Of a stretch of DNA of 64,000 nucleotides, positions 1-10,254 are shown in pieces. A model generated the notes under the pieces. It was given only the letters and a program-made list of their open reading frames with translations. It made no database searches and was not told the DNA's origin. The stretch covers positions 248,001 to 312,000 of the forward strand of contig NZ_AFEJ02000003.1 in NCBI RefSeq assembly GCF_000238775.2. Direction: 5' to 3'. Within the stretch, counting starts at the first letter, position 1. Each line of letters starts with the position of its first letter. Position numbers and translations under genes: made by a program. The stretch is from Acaryochloris sp. CCMEE 5410 (GTDB lineage: Bacteria > Cyanobacteriota > Cyanobacteriia > Thermosynechococcales > Thermosynechococcaceae).

Positions 1-1
1 C

Positions 2-1285
2 TTAGATGTTGTATTCAATCACACAGATGAAGGTAATCACCAAGGGCCAACCTTTTCATTTAAAGGTATCGATAATAGCGTGTATTACTATCTCACTCCT
101 GATGACAAGGAACATTATGCCGACTATACAGGCTGTGGAAATACTTTGAACTGCAATCATCCCGTAACTCAAAAAATGATTGTGGAATGTTTGCACTATT
201 GGGTAAAAGAAATGCATGTGGATGGCTTTCGTTTCGATGAGGCTTCTGTATTGTCAAGAGGTGAAGACGGCTCACCGATGAAATATCCACCAGTTGTTTG
301 GCAAGTCGAGCTGGATGAAACTCTAGCGGATACAAAGATGATTGCAGAGGCTTGGGATGCTGCTGGACTCTATCAGGTCGGCTACTTTCCTGGATATCGT
401 TGGGCCGAGTGGAATGGACGATATCGGGACGATATTCGCCGCTTTGTTAAAGGAGAGTCGGGACTTGTCGGTGCCGTTGCATCGCGGATTACGGGTAGTG
501 CCGATCTCTATCAATGGCGGGGACATTCCCCCATCAACAGCATTAATTTTATTACTTGTCATGATGGTTTTACCCTCAATGACTTAGTGTCTTATGACCA
601 TAAGCATAATCAAGCCAACGGCGAGCAGAATCGAGATGGTGCTGATGAGAATCTGAGTTGGAATCACGGGATTGAAGGCGAAACAGATAATTCTGAGATT
701 GAATTATTGCGAGAACGTCAGATTAAGAATTTTGCTACGATTCTGTTGCTTTCTCGGGGTGTGCCGATGATTCTGGCGGGGGACGAAATTCGGCGTACTC
801 AGAAAGGCAACAACAATGCCTACTGTCAAGATAATGAAATTAGCTGGTTTGATTGGACTTTGCTTCAGAAAAACCATCATCTTTTGAGGTTCTGGCGACA
901 GATGATTCAGTTCCGTAAATATCACTCAACTTTACAAAGCCCGCATTACTTTTCTGGAAATGAAATGAATGAACGTGGTTTAGCTGATATCTCTTGGCAT
1001 GGCTGTCAGCTAAATAGCCCTGGCTGGGATAATCCTCAATCTCGTGTGCTTGCTTTTACCCTGGGAGGATTTAATGGGGCATTAGACCTTCATGTCATGG
1101 CTAATATGTACCACGAAACATTGGGCTTTGAAATTCCATCTCTGCATGATAGACAGTGGTACAAAGCTGTTGACACTGCTCTAGAGGCTCCCTTAGATTT
1201 TCCAGAAATTGGTCAAGAAAGCTTGATAAAAGATAGTGTTTATCCAGTCACAGGGCGTAGCATTTGTGTCTTTATTTCAAAATAA
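2..1285 (+). CDS. glgX: Glycogen debranching enzyme GlgX, 5'-truncated by window edge
   Basis: This is a GH13 isoamylase-type enzyme that removes alpha-1,6 branches from glycogen in the cytoplasm. The frame is open from base 2, so the N-terminal CBM48 region and the first part of the barrel lie outside the window. All four GH13 signatures are visible: DVVFNHT near the window start, DGFRFDEAS with the nucleophile Asp, MIAEAWD with the acid/base Glu, and NFITCHDG. The C-terminal beta domain is complete. It reads into an MFS gene only 22 bases downstream. In context it would supply linear glucan and sugar phosphates to the phosphoketolase cassette that follows. Family assignment is firm; the link to the downstream genes is inferred from order and strand. 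Confidence 0.93.
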   Translation, partial: LDVVFNHTDEGNHQGPTFSFKGIDNSVYYYLTPDDKEHYADYTGCGNTLNCNHPVTQKMIVECLHYWVKEMHVDGFRFDEASVLSRGEDGSPMKYPPVVWQVELDETLADTKMIAEAWDAAGLYQVGYFPGYRWAEWNGRYRDDIRRFVKGESGLVGAVASRITGSADLYQWRGHSPINSINFITCHDGFTLNDLVSYDHKHNQANGEQNRDGADENLSWNHGIEGETDNSEIELLRERQIKNFATILLLSRGVPMILAGDEIRRTQKGNNNAYCQDNEISWFDWTLLQKNHHLLRFWRQMIQFRKYHSTLQSPHYFSGNEMNERGLADISWHGCQLNSPGWDNPQSRVLAFTLGGFNGALDLHVMANMYHETLGFEIPSLHDRQWYKAVDTALEAPLDFPEIGQESLIKDSVYPVTGRSICVFISK

Positions 1286-1307
1286 AATATTTGTCCGAAG
1301 GCTTTTT

Positions 1308-2525
1308 GTGAAGAAACACATTTTTCTCCTATTTATTTGTTTATTTGTTCTTATGATTGGTTTTGGTATTACCTTACCTGTACTACCTTATTACGCAGAG
1401 CGGCTTGATACATCTGGCCAGATTTCTAGGGAAACAATGGTCCTCCACGTTAGTCTTTTGACCAGTATTTATGCCCTAATGCAGTTTATCTGCGCACCGC
1501 TATGGGGCAAGTGGTCAGATCGCTTTGGGCGGAAGCCTTTGCTGTTACTGGGTATTGGAGGTTCTGCGATCTCTCAGATTCTCTTTGGCATGGCGTCTTC
1601 TTTGGAAATGCTTTACATCGTTAGGGGAATTGATGGCCTGCTCTCATCAGCAGCACTCCCTGCAGCAAAAGCGTACGTGTCTGATATAACAACCGAGCAC
1701 GAACGTAGTCAAGGCATGGCATGGCTTGGGACTGCTGTCAGTCTGGGTGTTGTGGCTGGACCGGCTGTGGGAGGACTGACATCCCGCAGAGATCTCCATT
1801 TTGATTTCAGTTTCGGGCATTTTGTGATCAGTAGCTTTTCGCTTCCGTTTTTTATAGCGGCAACGCTCATGCTTCTTATGTTCTTGATAGCTAATCTCTG
1901 GCTGCCTGAGTCTTTAGTTCGCCAACGGACTACCATACAGGTCACTCAAACACCGCTTCAATGGCAACTCATAGGCAATCAACTATTTATTCTGCTGAGT
2001 TTAACGACTCTAGGACAGTTGGGATTAGCAATATTTGAAGGAACTTTTGCGCTGTATGCCCAAGATAAATTGAGTTATACCCCGATGAAAATCGGAATTG
2101 TGTTTATGGTGTGTGGACTGGTGATGGCAGTATTCCAGATAATAGCTGTGAACTATCTTTCAGGAAGACTCAGTGTAATGAAGCAAATTGCTTCAGGGTT
2201 TTGCTTGATGGGTGTTGGTATTACCCTGCTGTTATTTGCCCGGACCTTATTCTATGTCGTTAGTACAGTTGGGGTATTTGCACTGGGAATGTCCTTAATT
2301 GCTCCTAACCTCTCAGCATTGATTTCAAAGCGAGGTGGACAACACTCGGGAACCGTGCTGGGAATGCAGAACTCGGCCTATAGTCTGGCCCAGGTTGGAG
2401 GTCCGGTGGTGGGAGGAATCCTATTCGCTTGGCAGAGTAGTGCTCCTTACTTGTTTGCTGGCGTCATTCTGTTCGGAATGGGTCTATTGCTCGGCTGGAA
2501 GAACAAAGCAGGCCATGTCAGCTAA
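1308..2525 (+). CDS. MFS transporter, TetA/drug:H+ antiporter-like
   Basis: The product is a 405-residue inner-membrane carrier with about 12 predicted hydrophobic segments. The loop 2-3 motif WGKWSDRFGRKP is the classic major-facilitator signature, and PVLPYYAERL at the end of helix 1 is typical of TetA-like drug antiporters. I chose the GTG at 1308 because it follows a CGAAGG purine tract at suitable spacing and directly precedes the first hydrophobic helix (KKHIFLLFICLF). A longer reading from 1236 would overlap glgX. The substrate cannot be read from sequence; it may be a sugar or organic acid given the neighbouring carbon genes, or a drug. Its presence between glgX and xfp is the only functional hint. 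Confidence 0.82.
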   Translation: MKKHIFLLFICLFVLMIGFGITLPVLPYYAERLDTSGQISRETMVLHVSLLTSIYALMQFICAPLWGKWSDRFGRKPLLLLGIGGSAISQILFGMASSLEMLYIVRGIDGLLSSAALPAAKAYVSDITTEHERSQGMAWLGTAVSLGVVAGPAVGGLTSRRDLHFDFSFGHFVISSFSLPFFIAATLMLLMFLIANLWLPESLVRQRTTIQVTQTPLQWQLIGNQLFILLSLTTLGQLGLAIFEGTFALYAQDKLSYTPMKIGIVFMVCGLVMAVFQIIAVNYLSGRLSVMKQIASGFCLMGVGITLLLFARTLFYVVSTVGVFALGMSLIAPNLSALISKRGGQHSGTVLGMQNSAYSLAQVGGPVVGGILFAWQSSAPYLFAGVILFGMGLLLGWKNKAGHVS

Positions 2526-2748
2526 TGTTTTGTCCTCAATAAAGTCATTGCCTATATTCCCTTTGGATCCAGCAATAATTTAAATTTCCGAAGAATTTTG
2601 CTCAACGGGTTTGCCTTCTTAACCAAGGTAATGGGTAAGTGAATAAAGTCGAATTTAGATAGTAAAGGCTATATTCCAAAGCCATAGGTTTCATATTCAA
2701 TCCTACATACATAGAATTTGTCAGTGATTTTTTTGGGAGAAATGAAAG

Positions 2749-5175
2749 ATGACTTCATCAGTCCAATCAACAGTTTCAATGCCGGATTCCCTCACAGAAA
2801 GTGAGTTGAATAATATCGATGCTTACTGGCGAGCATGTCACTATCTCGCTGTAGGGATGATTTATTTACGAGATAATCCCCTATTAAGGGAGCCGCTCAA
2901 AGTTGAGCATATTAAGCATCGGTTACTTGGACATTGGGGAGCCTCACCTGCCTTGAGCTTTACCTATATCCATTGCAACCGACTGATTAAGAAGTATGAC
3001 CTGAATATGGTGTTTGTGGCAGGTCCTGGGCATGGTGCACCGGGCGTACTGGGTCCAGTCTATTTAGAGGGTAGCTACTCCGAAATATATCCTGATAAGA
3101 GCGAGGATATTGAAGGGCTGCAGCGTTTTTTCAAGCAATTTTCATTTCCAGGCTTTATCGGGAGTCACGTCACCCCTGAAACACCTGGATCGATTCATGA
3201 AGGGGGTGAATTGGGCTATAGCGTATCTCACGCCTACGGAGCAGTTTTAGACAACCCTGATCTAATTGTGACTTGCGTGGTCGGGGATGGTGAAGCTGAA
3301 ACAGGGCCGTTGGCGACAGCGTGGCACTCCAATAAGTTTATTAATCCAGACCGAGATGGTGCGGTTTTACCAGTTCTGAATTTAAACGGGTACAAGATCG
3401 CTAATCCCACGATTCTAGCTCGAATTTCTCATGAAGAGCTCGATCATCTCATCCGGGGCTATGGCTATACGCCTTACTTTGTAGAGGGCGATGACCCGGC
3501 TGAAATGCATCAGAGAATGGCTTCGGTGATGGAAATGTGTATTCTCAAGATTAAGGAAATTCAGCAGGAAGCTCGAAAGACTGGAAAAATTCAGCGGCCT
3601 CGCTGGCCAATGATTGTGTTGCGGACGCCAAAGGGGTGGACCGGGCCACAAGAAGTAGATGGTAAGAAGGTGGAGGGCTTTTGGCGAGCGCATCAAGTTC
3701 CGATGGGTGGGATGCATGAGAACCCAGATCACCTGCGTCGGCTAGAGGAGTGGATGCGTGGCTACAAACCGGAAGAGTTATTTGACGAGAATGGCGCACT
3801 GATCTCGGAACTAAAAGCCTTGGCTCCTGTGGGGGATCGTCGTATGGGTTCAAATCCTCACGCCAATGGTGGTTTGCTGCGTCGGGCATTAAAGCTACCT
3901 AGGTTCCATGATTACGCCATTGAGATGGACCAGCACGGCTGTGAAAAGTTCGAAAATACAAAGGTACTCGGTCTCTTTATGCGAGACATCTTTCGGGATA
4001 ATCCCAATAACTTTCGCCTCATGGGACCGGATGAAACTGCATCAAATCGACTGCAGGACGTATACCAAGTGACCAAAAAGGTCTGGATGGCCGATTTCTA
4101 TCCTGAAGATGAAGGTGGTACAGAGCTATCCCGCGATGGTCGGGTGATGGAGATGCTGAGTGAACATACACTGCAGGGATGGCTTGAAGCCTACCTGCTC
4201 ACCGGACGCCACGGCCTATTCCATACCTATGAGGCATTTGCCCATATCGTTGATTCCATGTTTAATCAGCATGCAAAGTGGCTCGATATTTGTCGGAATC
4301 ATGTACCTTGGCGTCGATCTGTATCTTCACTGAATATCCTGCTATCTTCGTTAGTCTGGCGGCAAGACCATAACGGTTTTAGTCACCAAGATCCAGGGTA
4401 TGTAGATTTGGTGACGAACAAAAGTCCTGATGTGGTTCGGGTCTACTTCCCCCCAGATGCAAACTGCGTGCTTTCAGTGGCGGACCATTGCTTCCGCAGT
4501 GTCGATTACGTCAACATCATAATCTCTGATAAGCAGCAGCACCTACAATATTTGCCAATCAATGAGGCGATTCAACATTGTGCTAAAGGGGTCGGTATTT
4601 GGGGCTGGGCCAGCAACGATGACTGTGGTGTAGAACCGGATAGTCCTGATGTTGTAATGGCCAGTTGTGGTGATATTCCTACGATGGAATCCCTTGCAGC
4701 AACGGCCATTTTGCGAGAAGAGTTCCCTGAACTAAAGGTACGCTTTGTCAACGTGGTGGATCTGTTCAAACTGGTATCGCAAGGGGAGCATCCCCACGGT
4801 TTATCGGATTGGGATTTTAACTCCCTGTTTACGAAGGATAGGCCGATTATTTTTAACTTCCATGGTTATCCCTGGCTGATTCACAAGCTGGTGTATCGCC
4901 GCACCAATCAAGAGCGCATTCATGTCCGGGGCTACAAGGAACAGGGAAATATCAACACCCCGCTGGAGCTGGCAATCAATAACCAGGTTGACCGTTTTAA
5001 CTTAGTCATCGATGTTATTGATCGTGTGCCAAAACTAGGGTCTGCAGCAGCCCATGTAAAGGAACGAATGAAGAACAAGATCCTTGAGTCTTTGGCCTAT
5101 GCTCACGAGAACGGCAAGGATCACGATGAGATCGTGAATTGGACGTGGCCCTACTCACAAGGTGAGCAGAAATAG
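2749..5175 (+). CDS. xfp: Phosphoketolase (xylulose-5-P/fructose-6-P)
   Basis: This thiamine-diphosphate enzyme cleaves xylulose 5-phosphate (and usually fructose 6-phosphate) with inorganic phosphate to acetyl phosphate plus glyceraldehyde 3-phosphate or erythrose 4-phosphate. The 808-residue length is normal for the family. The diagnostic EGGELGY motif and the ThDP-binding GDGEAETGP motif both lie in the N-terminal domain, and the C-terminal domain ends in the conserved [10 protein letters not shown] region. A GGGAGA ribosome site sits just before the ATG. The downstream histidine phosphatase, acetate kinase and aldolase make a coherent acetyl-phosphate route on one strand. A decayed copy of its 3' end lies at 8211-8704. 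Confidence 0.96.
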   Translation: MTSSVQSTVSMPDSLTESELNNIDAYWRACHYLAVGMIYLRDNPLLREPLKVEHIKHRLLGHWGASPALSFTYIHCNRLIKKYDLNMVFVAGPGHGAPGVLGPVYLEGSYSEIYPDKSEDIEGLQRFFKQFSFPGFIGSHVTPETPGSIHEGGELGYSVSHAYGAVLDNPDLIVTCVVGDGEAETGPLATAWHSNKFINPDRDGAVLPVLNLNGYKIANPTILARISHEELDHLIRGYGYTPYFVEGDDPAEMHQRMASVMEMCILKIKEIQQEARKTGKIQRPRWPMIVLRTPKGWTGPQEVDGKKVEGFWRAHQVPMGGMHENPDHLRRLEEWMRGYKPEELFDENGALISELKALAPVGDRRMGSNPHANGGLLRRALKLPRFHDYAIEMDQHGCEKFENTKVLGLFMRDIFRDNPNNFRLMGPDETASNRLQDVYQVTKKVWMADFYPEDEGGTELSRDGRVMEMLSEHTLQGWLEAYLLTGRHGLFHTYEAFAHIVDSMFNQHAKWLDICRNHVPWRRSVSSLNILLSSLVWRQDHNGFSHQDPGYVDLVTNKSPDVVRVYFPPDANCVLSVADHCFRSVDYVNIIISDKQQHLQYLPINEAIQHCAKGVGIWGWASNDDCGVEPDSPDVVMASCGDIPTMESLAATAILREEFPELKVRFVNVVDLFKLVSQGEHPHGLSDWDFNSLFTKDRPIIFNFHGYPWLIHKLVYRRTNQERIHVRGYKEQGNINTPLELAINNQVDRFNLVIDVIDRVPKLGSAAAHVKERMKNKILESLAYAHENGKDHDEIVNWTWPYSQGEQK

Positions 5176-5251
5176 TTCAAACCGGCCTGTTGCACACTCC
5201 TGCTGCAGGCTGTTCTGACCATATGCTGTTAGCAATAAATTGGAGTAATCC

Positions 5252-5890
5252 ATGAGCTTGAGTCTCTACTTTTTACGGCATGGGGAAACCACTCACAGCC
5301 TTACTGGTGGTTACTGTGGAGAGTTGGATCCTGAACTCACACTATCGGGTTTACAAATGGCACAGGGTTTTGCCGATGCCTACCAGGCATTACATTGGGC
5401 TGCTGTTTTTACCAGTCCAATGAAACGGACTGTTGCGACAGCTCAGCCCATATGTACGGCATTGGGGGTCAAACCCCAACTACGGGATGGCCTCAAAGAG
5501 ATTTTCTACGGGGAGTGGGAGGATCGAACCCCTGAGTATGTAAAAACAAACTACGCTGACAATTATGTTCGTTGGTTGACAGAACCGGCCTGGAATCCTC
5601 CTACGGGAGGAGAAACCGCCGTCCAAGTCGCCAGCCGTGCATCGTTGGTGATTGCTGAAATCGAAAAGACCTATTCAACAGGAAATATACTAGTCGTTTC
5701 TCACAAAGCCACCATTCGGATTATTCTTTGTAACCTTTTAGGAATTGATGTGGGCCGCTATCGTGATCGGATTGAGATGCCAGTGGCGTCTGTGAGTTTA
5801 GTGAAGTTTGATCGCCATGGGCCGATGCTACAGCGGCTGGGCGATCGCGCTCATCTGCCTGAGCAACTGCGAAATCGAGCGGGAACATGA
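5252..5890 (+). CDS. Histidine phosphatase family protein (phosphoglycerate mutase-like)
   Basis: The 212-residue protein opens with FLRHGETTHS, the RHG signature whose His is phosphorylated during catalysis, and has a second conserved His in LVVSHKATIR. The family includes cofactor-dependent phosphoglycerate mutases, fructose-2,6-bisphosphatases and broad sugar-phosphate phosphatases. The length and the lack of the long insertion of true dPGMs favour a phosphatase. It lies 76 bases after xfp and 6 bases before ackA, so it is almost certainly co-transcribed. A role in trimming sugar phosphates around the phosphoketolase step is inferred from position only. Confidence 0.85.
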   Translation: MSLSLYFLRHGETTHSLTGGYCGELDPELTLSGLQMAQGFADAYQALHWAAVFTSPMKRTVATAQPICTALGVKPQLRDGLKEIFYGEWEDRTPEYVKTNYADNYVRWLTEPAWNPPTGGETAVQVASRASLVIAEIEKTYSTGNILVVSHKATIRIILCNLLGIDVGRYRDRIEMPVASVSLVKFDRHGPMLQRLGDRAHLPEQLRNRAGT

Positions 5891-5896
5891 ATCGCG

Positions 5897-7105
5897 ATGA
5901 AGATTTTAGTTCTTAACGCAGGGTCTAGCAGTCATAAATGTTGTTTGTACACCATTGATGGAATACTCCCAGAGCCCCCCCCTACTCCCCTCTGGGAAGC
6001 TGAGCTTGATTGGCATGATCAAAACAATGCTGCGCTAATCGTCAAAACAAAACAAGACAACAAACTTACAGAGGAATTGTCTTCTCTCTCTAGGTCCGAA
6101 GCCCTCTTATATCTGTTGGGTACGCTTTGGCAGGGGGCAACGCCTGTCCTCCAAGGTCTGAAAGAGATTGATGTTGTGAGCCATCGTGTGGTCCACGGAG
6201 GGCATGATTATCAATCTAGTGTGGTGGTGACCGCAGAAGTGAAGGATGCGATCTCAACCTTAATTCCCTTGGCCCCTGCCCATAACCCAGCCAACCTAGA
6301 AGGTATTGTGCTGATGGAGCAACTGCTGGGCAATATTCCTCAGGTTGCTGTTTTCGATACTGCCTTTCACAGCCATATCCCAGATGTTTCAACCACCTAT
6401 CCTGGTCCCTATGATTGGATTGAACAGGGAATCCGCCGCTACGGGTTTCACGGTATTAGCCATCAGTACTGTGCTCAGCGAGCCGCTCAACTTTTAAATC
6501 TGGAGCTGGCCGATCTGCGTCTGATTATCTGTCATTTGGGAAATGGGGCCTCTCTTGCAGCTGTTAAGAAGGGGCAATGCATTGATACCACAATGGGCTT
6601 CACGCCTTTAGATGGTTTGATGATGGGGACTCGGTCTGGATCAGTTGACCCTGGCATCTTGATTCATCTGATGCACCAAGGTTATTCAGCAGATCGCCTT
6701 GATCACCTTCTGAACCAAGAATCTGGTCTGAAAGGGATATCGGGAATATCACATGATTTACGGGACGTTGAGATTGCGATCTCACAGGGACATAAGCAAG
6801 CCAAACTAGCTCGGGATCTTTATCTCCATCGCTTAAAATCCTGTCTGGGTGCAATGCTAATGAGCCTAGGTGGTGCCGATGTAATTGTCTTCACTGCTGG
6901 AATTGGAGAACATTCAGCAGGGGTACGCGCAGAGATCTGTGACGCTTTAGCGTTTTTGGGAGTGAAGATTGACCCGACTAAGAATGACTGTGCTCCGGTT
7001 GATCAGGATATTGCTGCTGCTGAATCTACCATCCGAGTCTTAGTGATACATACCCAGGAGGATTGGATGATCGCCAAAGAGTCCTGGAACTGCCTCATGA
7101 CATAG
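5897..7105 (+). CDS. ackA: Acetate kinase
   Basis: AckA converts acetyl phosphate and ADP to acetate and ATP. The 402-residue protein begins MKILVLNAGSSSHK, the ASKHA phosphate-1 signature of acetokinases. It also carries FDTAFHSHIP, RYGFHGISH and GNGASLAAV, then the adenosine motif FTAGIGEHS. It starts 6 bases after the histidine phosphatase stop, which indicates one operon. Since phosphoketolase makes acetyl phosphate, this gene completes a two-step ATP-yielding route to acetate without glycolytic ATP consumption. No key residue is missing that I can see. Confidence 0.96.
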   Translation: MKILVLNAGSSSHKCCLYTIDGILPEPPPTPLWEAELDWHDQNNAALIVKTKQDNKLTEELSSLSRSEALLYLLGTLWQGATPVLQGLKEIDVVSHRVVHGGHDYQSSVVVTAEVKDAISTLIPLAPAHNPANLEGIVLMEQLLGNIPQVAVFDTAFHSHIPDVSTTYPGPYDWIEQGIRRYGFHGISHQYCAQRAAQLLNLELADLRLIICHLGNGASLAAVKKGQCIDTTMGFTPLDGLMMGTRSGSVDPGILIHLMHQGYSADRLDHLLNQESGLKGISGISHDLRDVEIAISQGHKQAKLARDLYLHRLKSCLGAMLMSLGGADVIVFTAGIGEHSAGVRAEICDALAFLGVKIDPTKNDCAPVDQDIAAAESTIRVLVIHTQEDWMIAKESWNCLMT

Positions 7106-7134
7106 AAGATAACTTGAAGATTAGGAGATATTCA

Positions 7135-8175
7135 ATGACTAGCTACGGTCAAGAACTAAGATCTACAGCGCTAGCGATGGTTGCCCGTGGTAAGGGGTTG
7201 CTGGCGATTGATGAAAGTAATGGTACTTGCAATAAACGCTTTAAGAAATTGGATATTCCTGCCACTGAGGAGAATCGCAGGGCCTATCGTGAACTGATTC
7301 TAACCACACCTCATCTGGCAGATTACATCAATGGTCTTATTCTTTACGATGAGACAATTCGTCAAATGACTAAAGAGGGAACTCCCTTTGTCCAGATCAT
7401 TAAAAATGCAGGTATGATCCCTGGCATTAAGCTTGATACAGGAGCTAAGGATTTAGCAGGCCATCAAGGAGAGAAGGTGACGGAGGGGTTAGATCTCCTA
7501 CGGGATCGTATCGCTGAATATTATGAGATGGGTGCTCGGTTTGCCAAGTGGCGTGCTGTTCTTACTATCGGTGATAAAGCTCCGAGTGATGCTTGTATAG
7601 AAGCCAATGCCCATGCCCTAGCCCGATACGCTGCTTTATGTCAGGAGGGAGGTCTGGTCCCGATAGTTGAGCCTGAGGTGCTCATCGATGGGGAACATAC
7701 TCTGGAGCGTTGCTATCAGGTTACAGACAAGACACTGCATTCGGTTTTTTGTCAGCTATACAGTCAAGGGGTTGAGTTTGAGCAAATGGTGCTTAAGCCT
7801 AATATGGTTCTTGCGGGTCAAGAATGTAGCCAGCAATCAACTCCTGATGCAGTTGCTGAAACTACAGTCAAGTGTTTACTGAAAAACGTGCCTGCAGCCG
7901 TCAGCGGTGTGGCTTTTCTATCCGGTGGACAAAGCAGTGAAAAAGCTTCAGCTCATTTGAGTCTTATGAATGAACGATTTGGTGATCAATGCCCATGGCC
8001 ACTAACCTTCTCCTATGGCCGCGCTATCCAGCAACCTGCTCTTGACCATTGGCGCGGTGATAGCCATCAAGTGTCCGAAGCTCAACAACGATTACTACAC
8101 AGGGCAAAATGCAACAGCCTAGCTAGCTTGGGTAAATATAGTTCCACTATGGACCGGGAACGAGATCGCCCCTGA
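7135..8175 (+). CDS. Class I fructose-bisphosphate aldolase
   Basis: This 346-residue Schiff-base aldolase interconverts fructose 1,6-bisphosphate with dihydroxyacetone phosphate and glyceraldehyde 3-phosphate. Family landmarks are GKGLLAIDESNGTCNKRF near the N terminus, GIKLDTGAKDL, FAKWRAV, and VLKPNMVL containing the likely Schiff-base Lys. The frame is open from 7063 within ackA, but the ATG at 7135 follows a TAGGAGA ribosome site and gives the usual N terminus. It is 29 bases after ackA and probably the last gene of the operon. In this setting it could recycle triose phosphate made by phosphoketolase. Confidence 0.93.
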   Translation: MTSYGQELRSTALAMVARGKGLLAIDESNGTCNKRFKKLDIPATEENRRAYRELILTTPHLADYINGLILYDETIRQMTKEGTPFVQIIKNAGMIPGIKLDTGAKDLAGHQGEKVTEGLDLLRDRIAEYYEMGARFAKWRAVLTIGDKAPSDACIEANAHALARYAALCQEGGLVPIVEPEVLIDGEHTLERCYQVTDKTLHSVFCQLYSQGVEFEQMVLKPNMVLAGQECSQQSTPDAVAETTVKCLLKNVPAAVSGVAFLSGGQSSEKASAHLSLMNERFGDQCPWPLTFSYGRAIQQPALDHWRGDSHQVSEAQQRLLHRAKCNSLASLGKYSSTMDRERDRP

Positions 8176-8210
8176 GTCAATCAATACATACAGTCACTGC
8201 CCGTTTACTT

Positions 8211-8704
8211 TATATCGTTATGGCTTCTAAGCAGAAGCACCTGCGATATCTGTCAGTGGATGAGGGTATTGTTCACTGCACCAAGGGCATCAGCATTTGG
8301 GACTGGGCCAGCAACGATGACTGTGGTACGGAGTTAGATGAACCGGACGTGGTGATGGCCTGCTGTGGCGACATTCCGACGATGGAGTCGCTAGCGGCAA
8401 CAGCCATTTTGCGATAAGAGTTTCCCTATCTTAAGGTGCGCTTTGTGAATGTGGTGGATCTGTTCCGATTGCTCTCAGAAGGAGAGCATCCCCATAGTCT
8501 CTCGGACCGGGATTTTGACTCGCTGTTTACGTGGATCGTTTTAACCTAGTGATTGATGCGATTAATCGAGTTCTTAAATTGGGATCTTCCGCAGGTCATG
8601 TCAACGAGCGAATGAAGAACAAAATTATAGAAAGTTTGGCTTACTCCCATGAGCTTGGCAAGGACCAAGATGAGATTATGAACTGGGCTTGGCCTTATCC
8701 TTGA
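8211..8704 (+). pseudogene. Phosphoketolase 3'-end remnant
   Basis: This stretch is a decayed copy of the C-terminal quarter of xfp. It reads IVMASKQKHL, then [11 protein letters not shown] and [15 protein letters not shown], closely matching xfp. The codon after ILR, a GAA in xfp, is TAA here. The reading continues in frame as [16 protein letters not shown]. Near 8529 about 153 bases of the xfp sequence (4834-4986) are missing, which also shifts the frame. The end then matches again through ESLAYSHELGKD to a stop at 8704. The divergence suggests an old second xfp, not a recent tandem copy. It cannot encode a functional enzyme. Confidence 0.9.
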
Positions 8705-8756
8705 ATGTCAGGACTTACGCAGGCTTCATTTCTTCTACCGAATATTTAACGATATT

Positions 8757-10196
8757 GTGAAACGCCGAAAATTCTTGTATCTTGCAGCCGCAGCCTCTAT
8801 CACACCGCTTCTAGCTCAGTGCAATCGCCGCCGAAGCTCGCTTCCCCTTAAGTCGTTTCCGCGCTTCTCTAGCACGTCAGGGCTACTTGATCTTTCTCTA
8901 ACTGCGCAGCACTCTACCGACATTAAAATCGGCAAGCAGTTTGCAAAACGAATGACCTACAACGGTCATTCTCCGGGGCCAATTCTAGAAGTACAGGCAG
9001 GGGATACGATTCGTCTTACGATGGCGAATGAACTGGGTGAGCCAACCAACTTGCACTACCACGGTCTACATATCTCTCCTGAGATAGACAACGTTTTTCG
9101 AGAAGTTTCTAGCGGAGAGGCTTACACCTACGAATTTCAGATTCCCAGTAACCATCCTGCAGTCACAGGTTGGTACCACCCCCATTATCATCTCAAGGTC
9201 GCCTCACAGATTTTCAACGGCTTAGCTGGGCCACTGATTGTGCGGGGCAAGCTGGACGAAATTCCTGAGGTTCAGCAGGCTAAAGAAGAAGTCTTAGTAC
9301 TTCAAGACTTTGAACCTAATTTCCCAGATGATGAAGCACTCTCTACCTTAGCTAAACGATGGGGACGAGAAGGCAGTATACAGCTAGTAAATGGACAGCA
9401 AAATCCAATCATTGACTTGCCGCAAAATGGATTGCTGCGGCTGCGACTCATCAATGCTTCGGCTTCTCGCATTTACCAGCTTAAGTTACTTGAGCATCCG
9501 TGGTTCTTGATTGCAACTGATCGAGGCGCGATCGCTGAACCCCAAGAAATAGAAACGCTTCTTCTTTCACCTGGGGAACGCGCAGACTTGCTTATTCCAG
9601 GACAAATAGAACCTGGTGACTATGGGCTGCTGAGTCTGCCATACGACCGGGGGCTTGCAGAGATGATTCAGGGGATAGGCAATCACGCTAAACAAGTACC
9701 CGGAGTCGCGCTACCGGCAGAAACAACCATCGCTACATTACGGTATGTGGAAGGGAACCGCACCAGTCCCCTTCCGCTTCCAAAAGCGCTCATCCCAGTT
9801 GACCGCTTACCCAACCCCTCAACAACCCGAGAATTCTTACTTAATCATGGCATCGACACCACTGCAGGCTCCAACAGCTTCATCATCAATGGTCAGTCCT
9901 TTGTAATGGATCGAGTCAATACTCAGGTACAGCTCAATCAGGTAGAAGATTGGCATATCATCAACAAAGCCAGCGTAGATCATCCTTTCCATCTACACAC
10001 CAACCGCTTTCAGGTCATCGAGCGCAATGGCAAACCCGAACCGCTGCTGGCCTGGAAAGACACCGTGAGCGTAGGAGGATATGAATCCGTCAAAATTAGA
10101 GTAAGATTCGAAGACTATACAGGTCGCACTGTCTACCACTGCCATATTCTTGACCACGAAGATCAAGGCATGATGGGAATCGTAGAGATTGTTTAG
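8757..10196 (+). CDS. Multicopper oxidase, exported (Tat-like lipoprotein signal)
   Basis: This 479-residue laccase-like oxidase probably acts in the periplasm, oxidising Cu(I) or organic substrates with O2. All copper motifs are intact: LHYHGLH, WYHPHYH, HPFHLHTNRF and YHCHILDHEDQGMMG, the last holding the type 1 Cys and two His. The N terminus KRRKFLYLAAAA has a twin-arginine pattern, and LLAQC looks like a lipobox. The start is a GTG, with little ribosome-site support. It is homologous to the frameshifted oxidase at 19754-21230 but lacks that protein's Met-rich insert. No TYTCAT-type operator is visible upstream, unlike the other copper genes here. Confidence 0.9.
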   Translation: MKRRKFLYLAAAASITPLLAQCNRRRSSLPLKSFPRFSSTSGLLDLSLTAQHSTDIKIGKQFAKRMTYNGHSPGPILEVQAGDTIRLTMANELGEPTNLHYHGLHISPEIDNVFREVSSGEAYTYEFQIPSNHPAVTGWYHPHYHLKVASQIFNGLAGPLIVRGKLDEIPEVQQAKEEVLVLQDFEPNFPDDEALSTLAKRWGREGSIQLVNGQQNPIIDLPQNGLLRLRLINASASRIYQLKLLEHPWFLIATDRGAIAEPQEIETLLLSPGERADLLIPGQIEPGDYGLLSLPYDRGLAEMIQGIGNHAKQVPGVALPAETTIATLRYVEGNRTSPLPLPKALIPVDRLPNPSTTREFLLNHGIDTTAGSNSFIINGQSFVMDRVNTQVQLNQVEDWHIINKASVDHPFHLHTNRFQVIERNGKPEPLLAWKDTVSVGGYESVKIRVRFEDYTGRTVYHCHILDHEDQGMMGIVEIV

Positions 10197-10254
10197 ACAT
10201 ATCTTGCTGCGTAGGAGAAGAGAACCCTTGATGTAAATAACGAAGGCCATGCTG

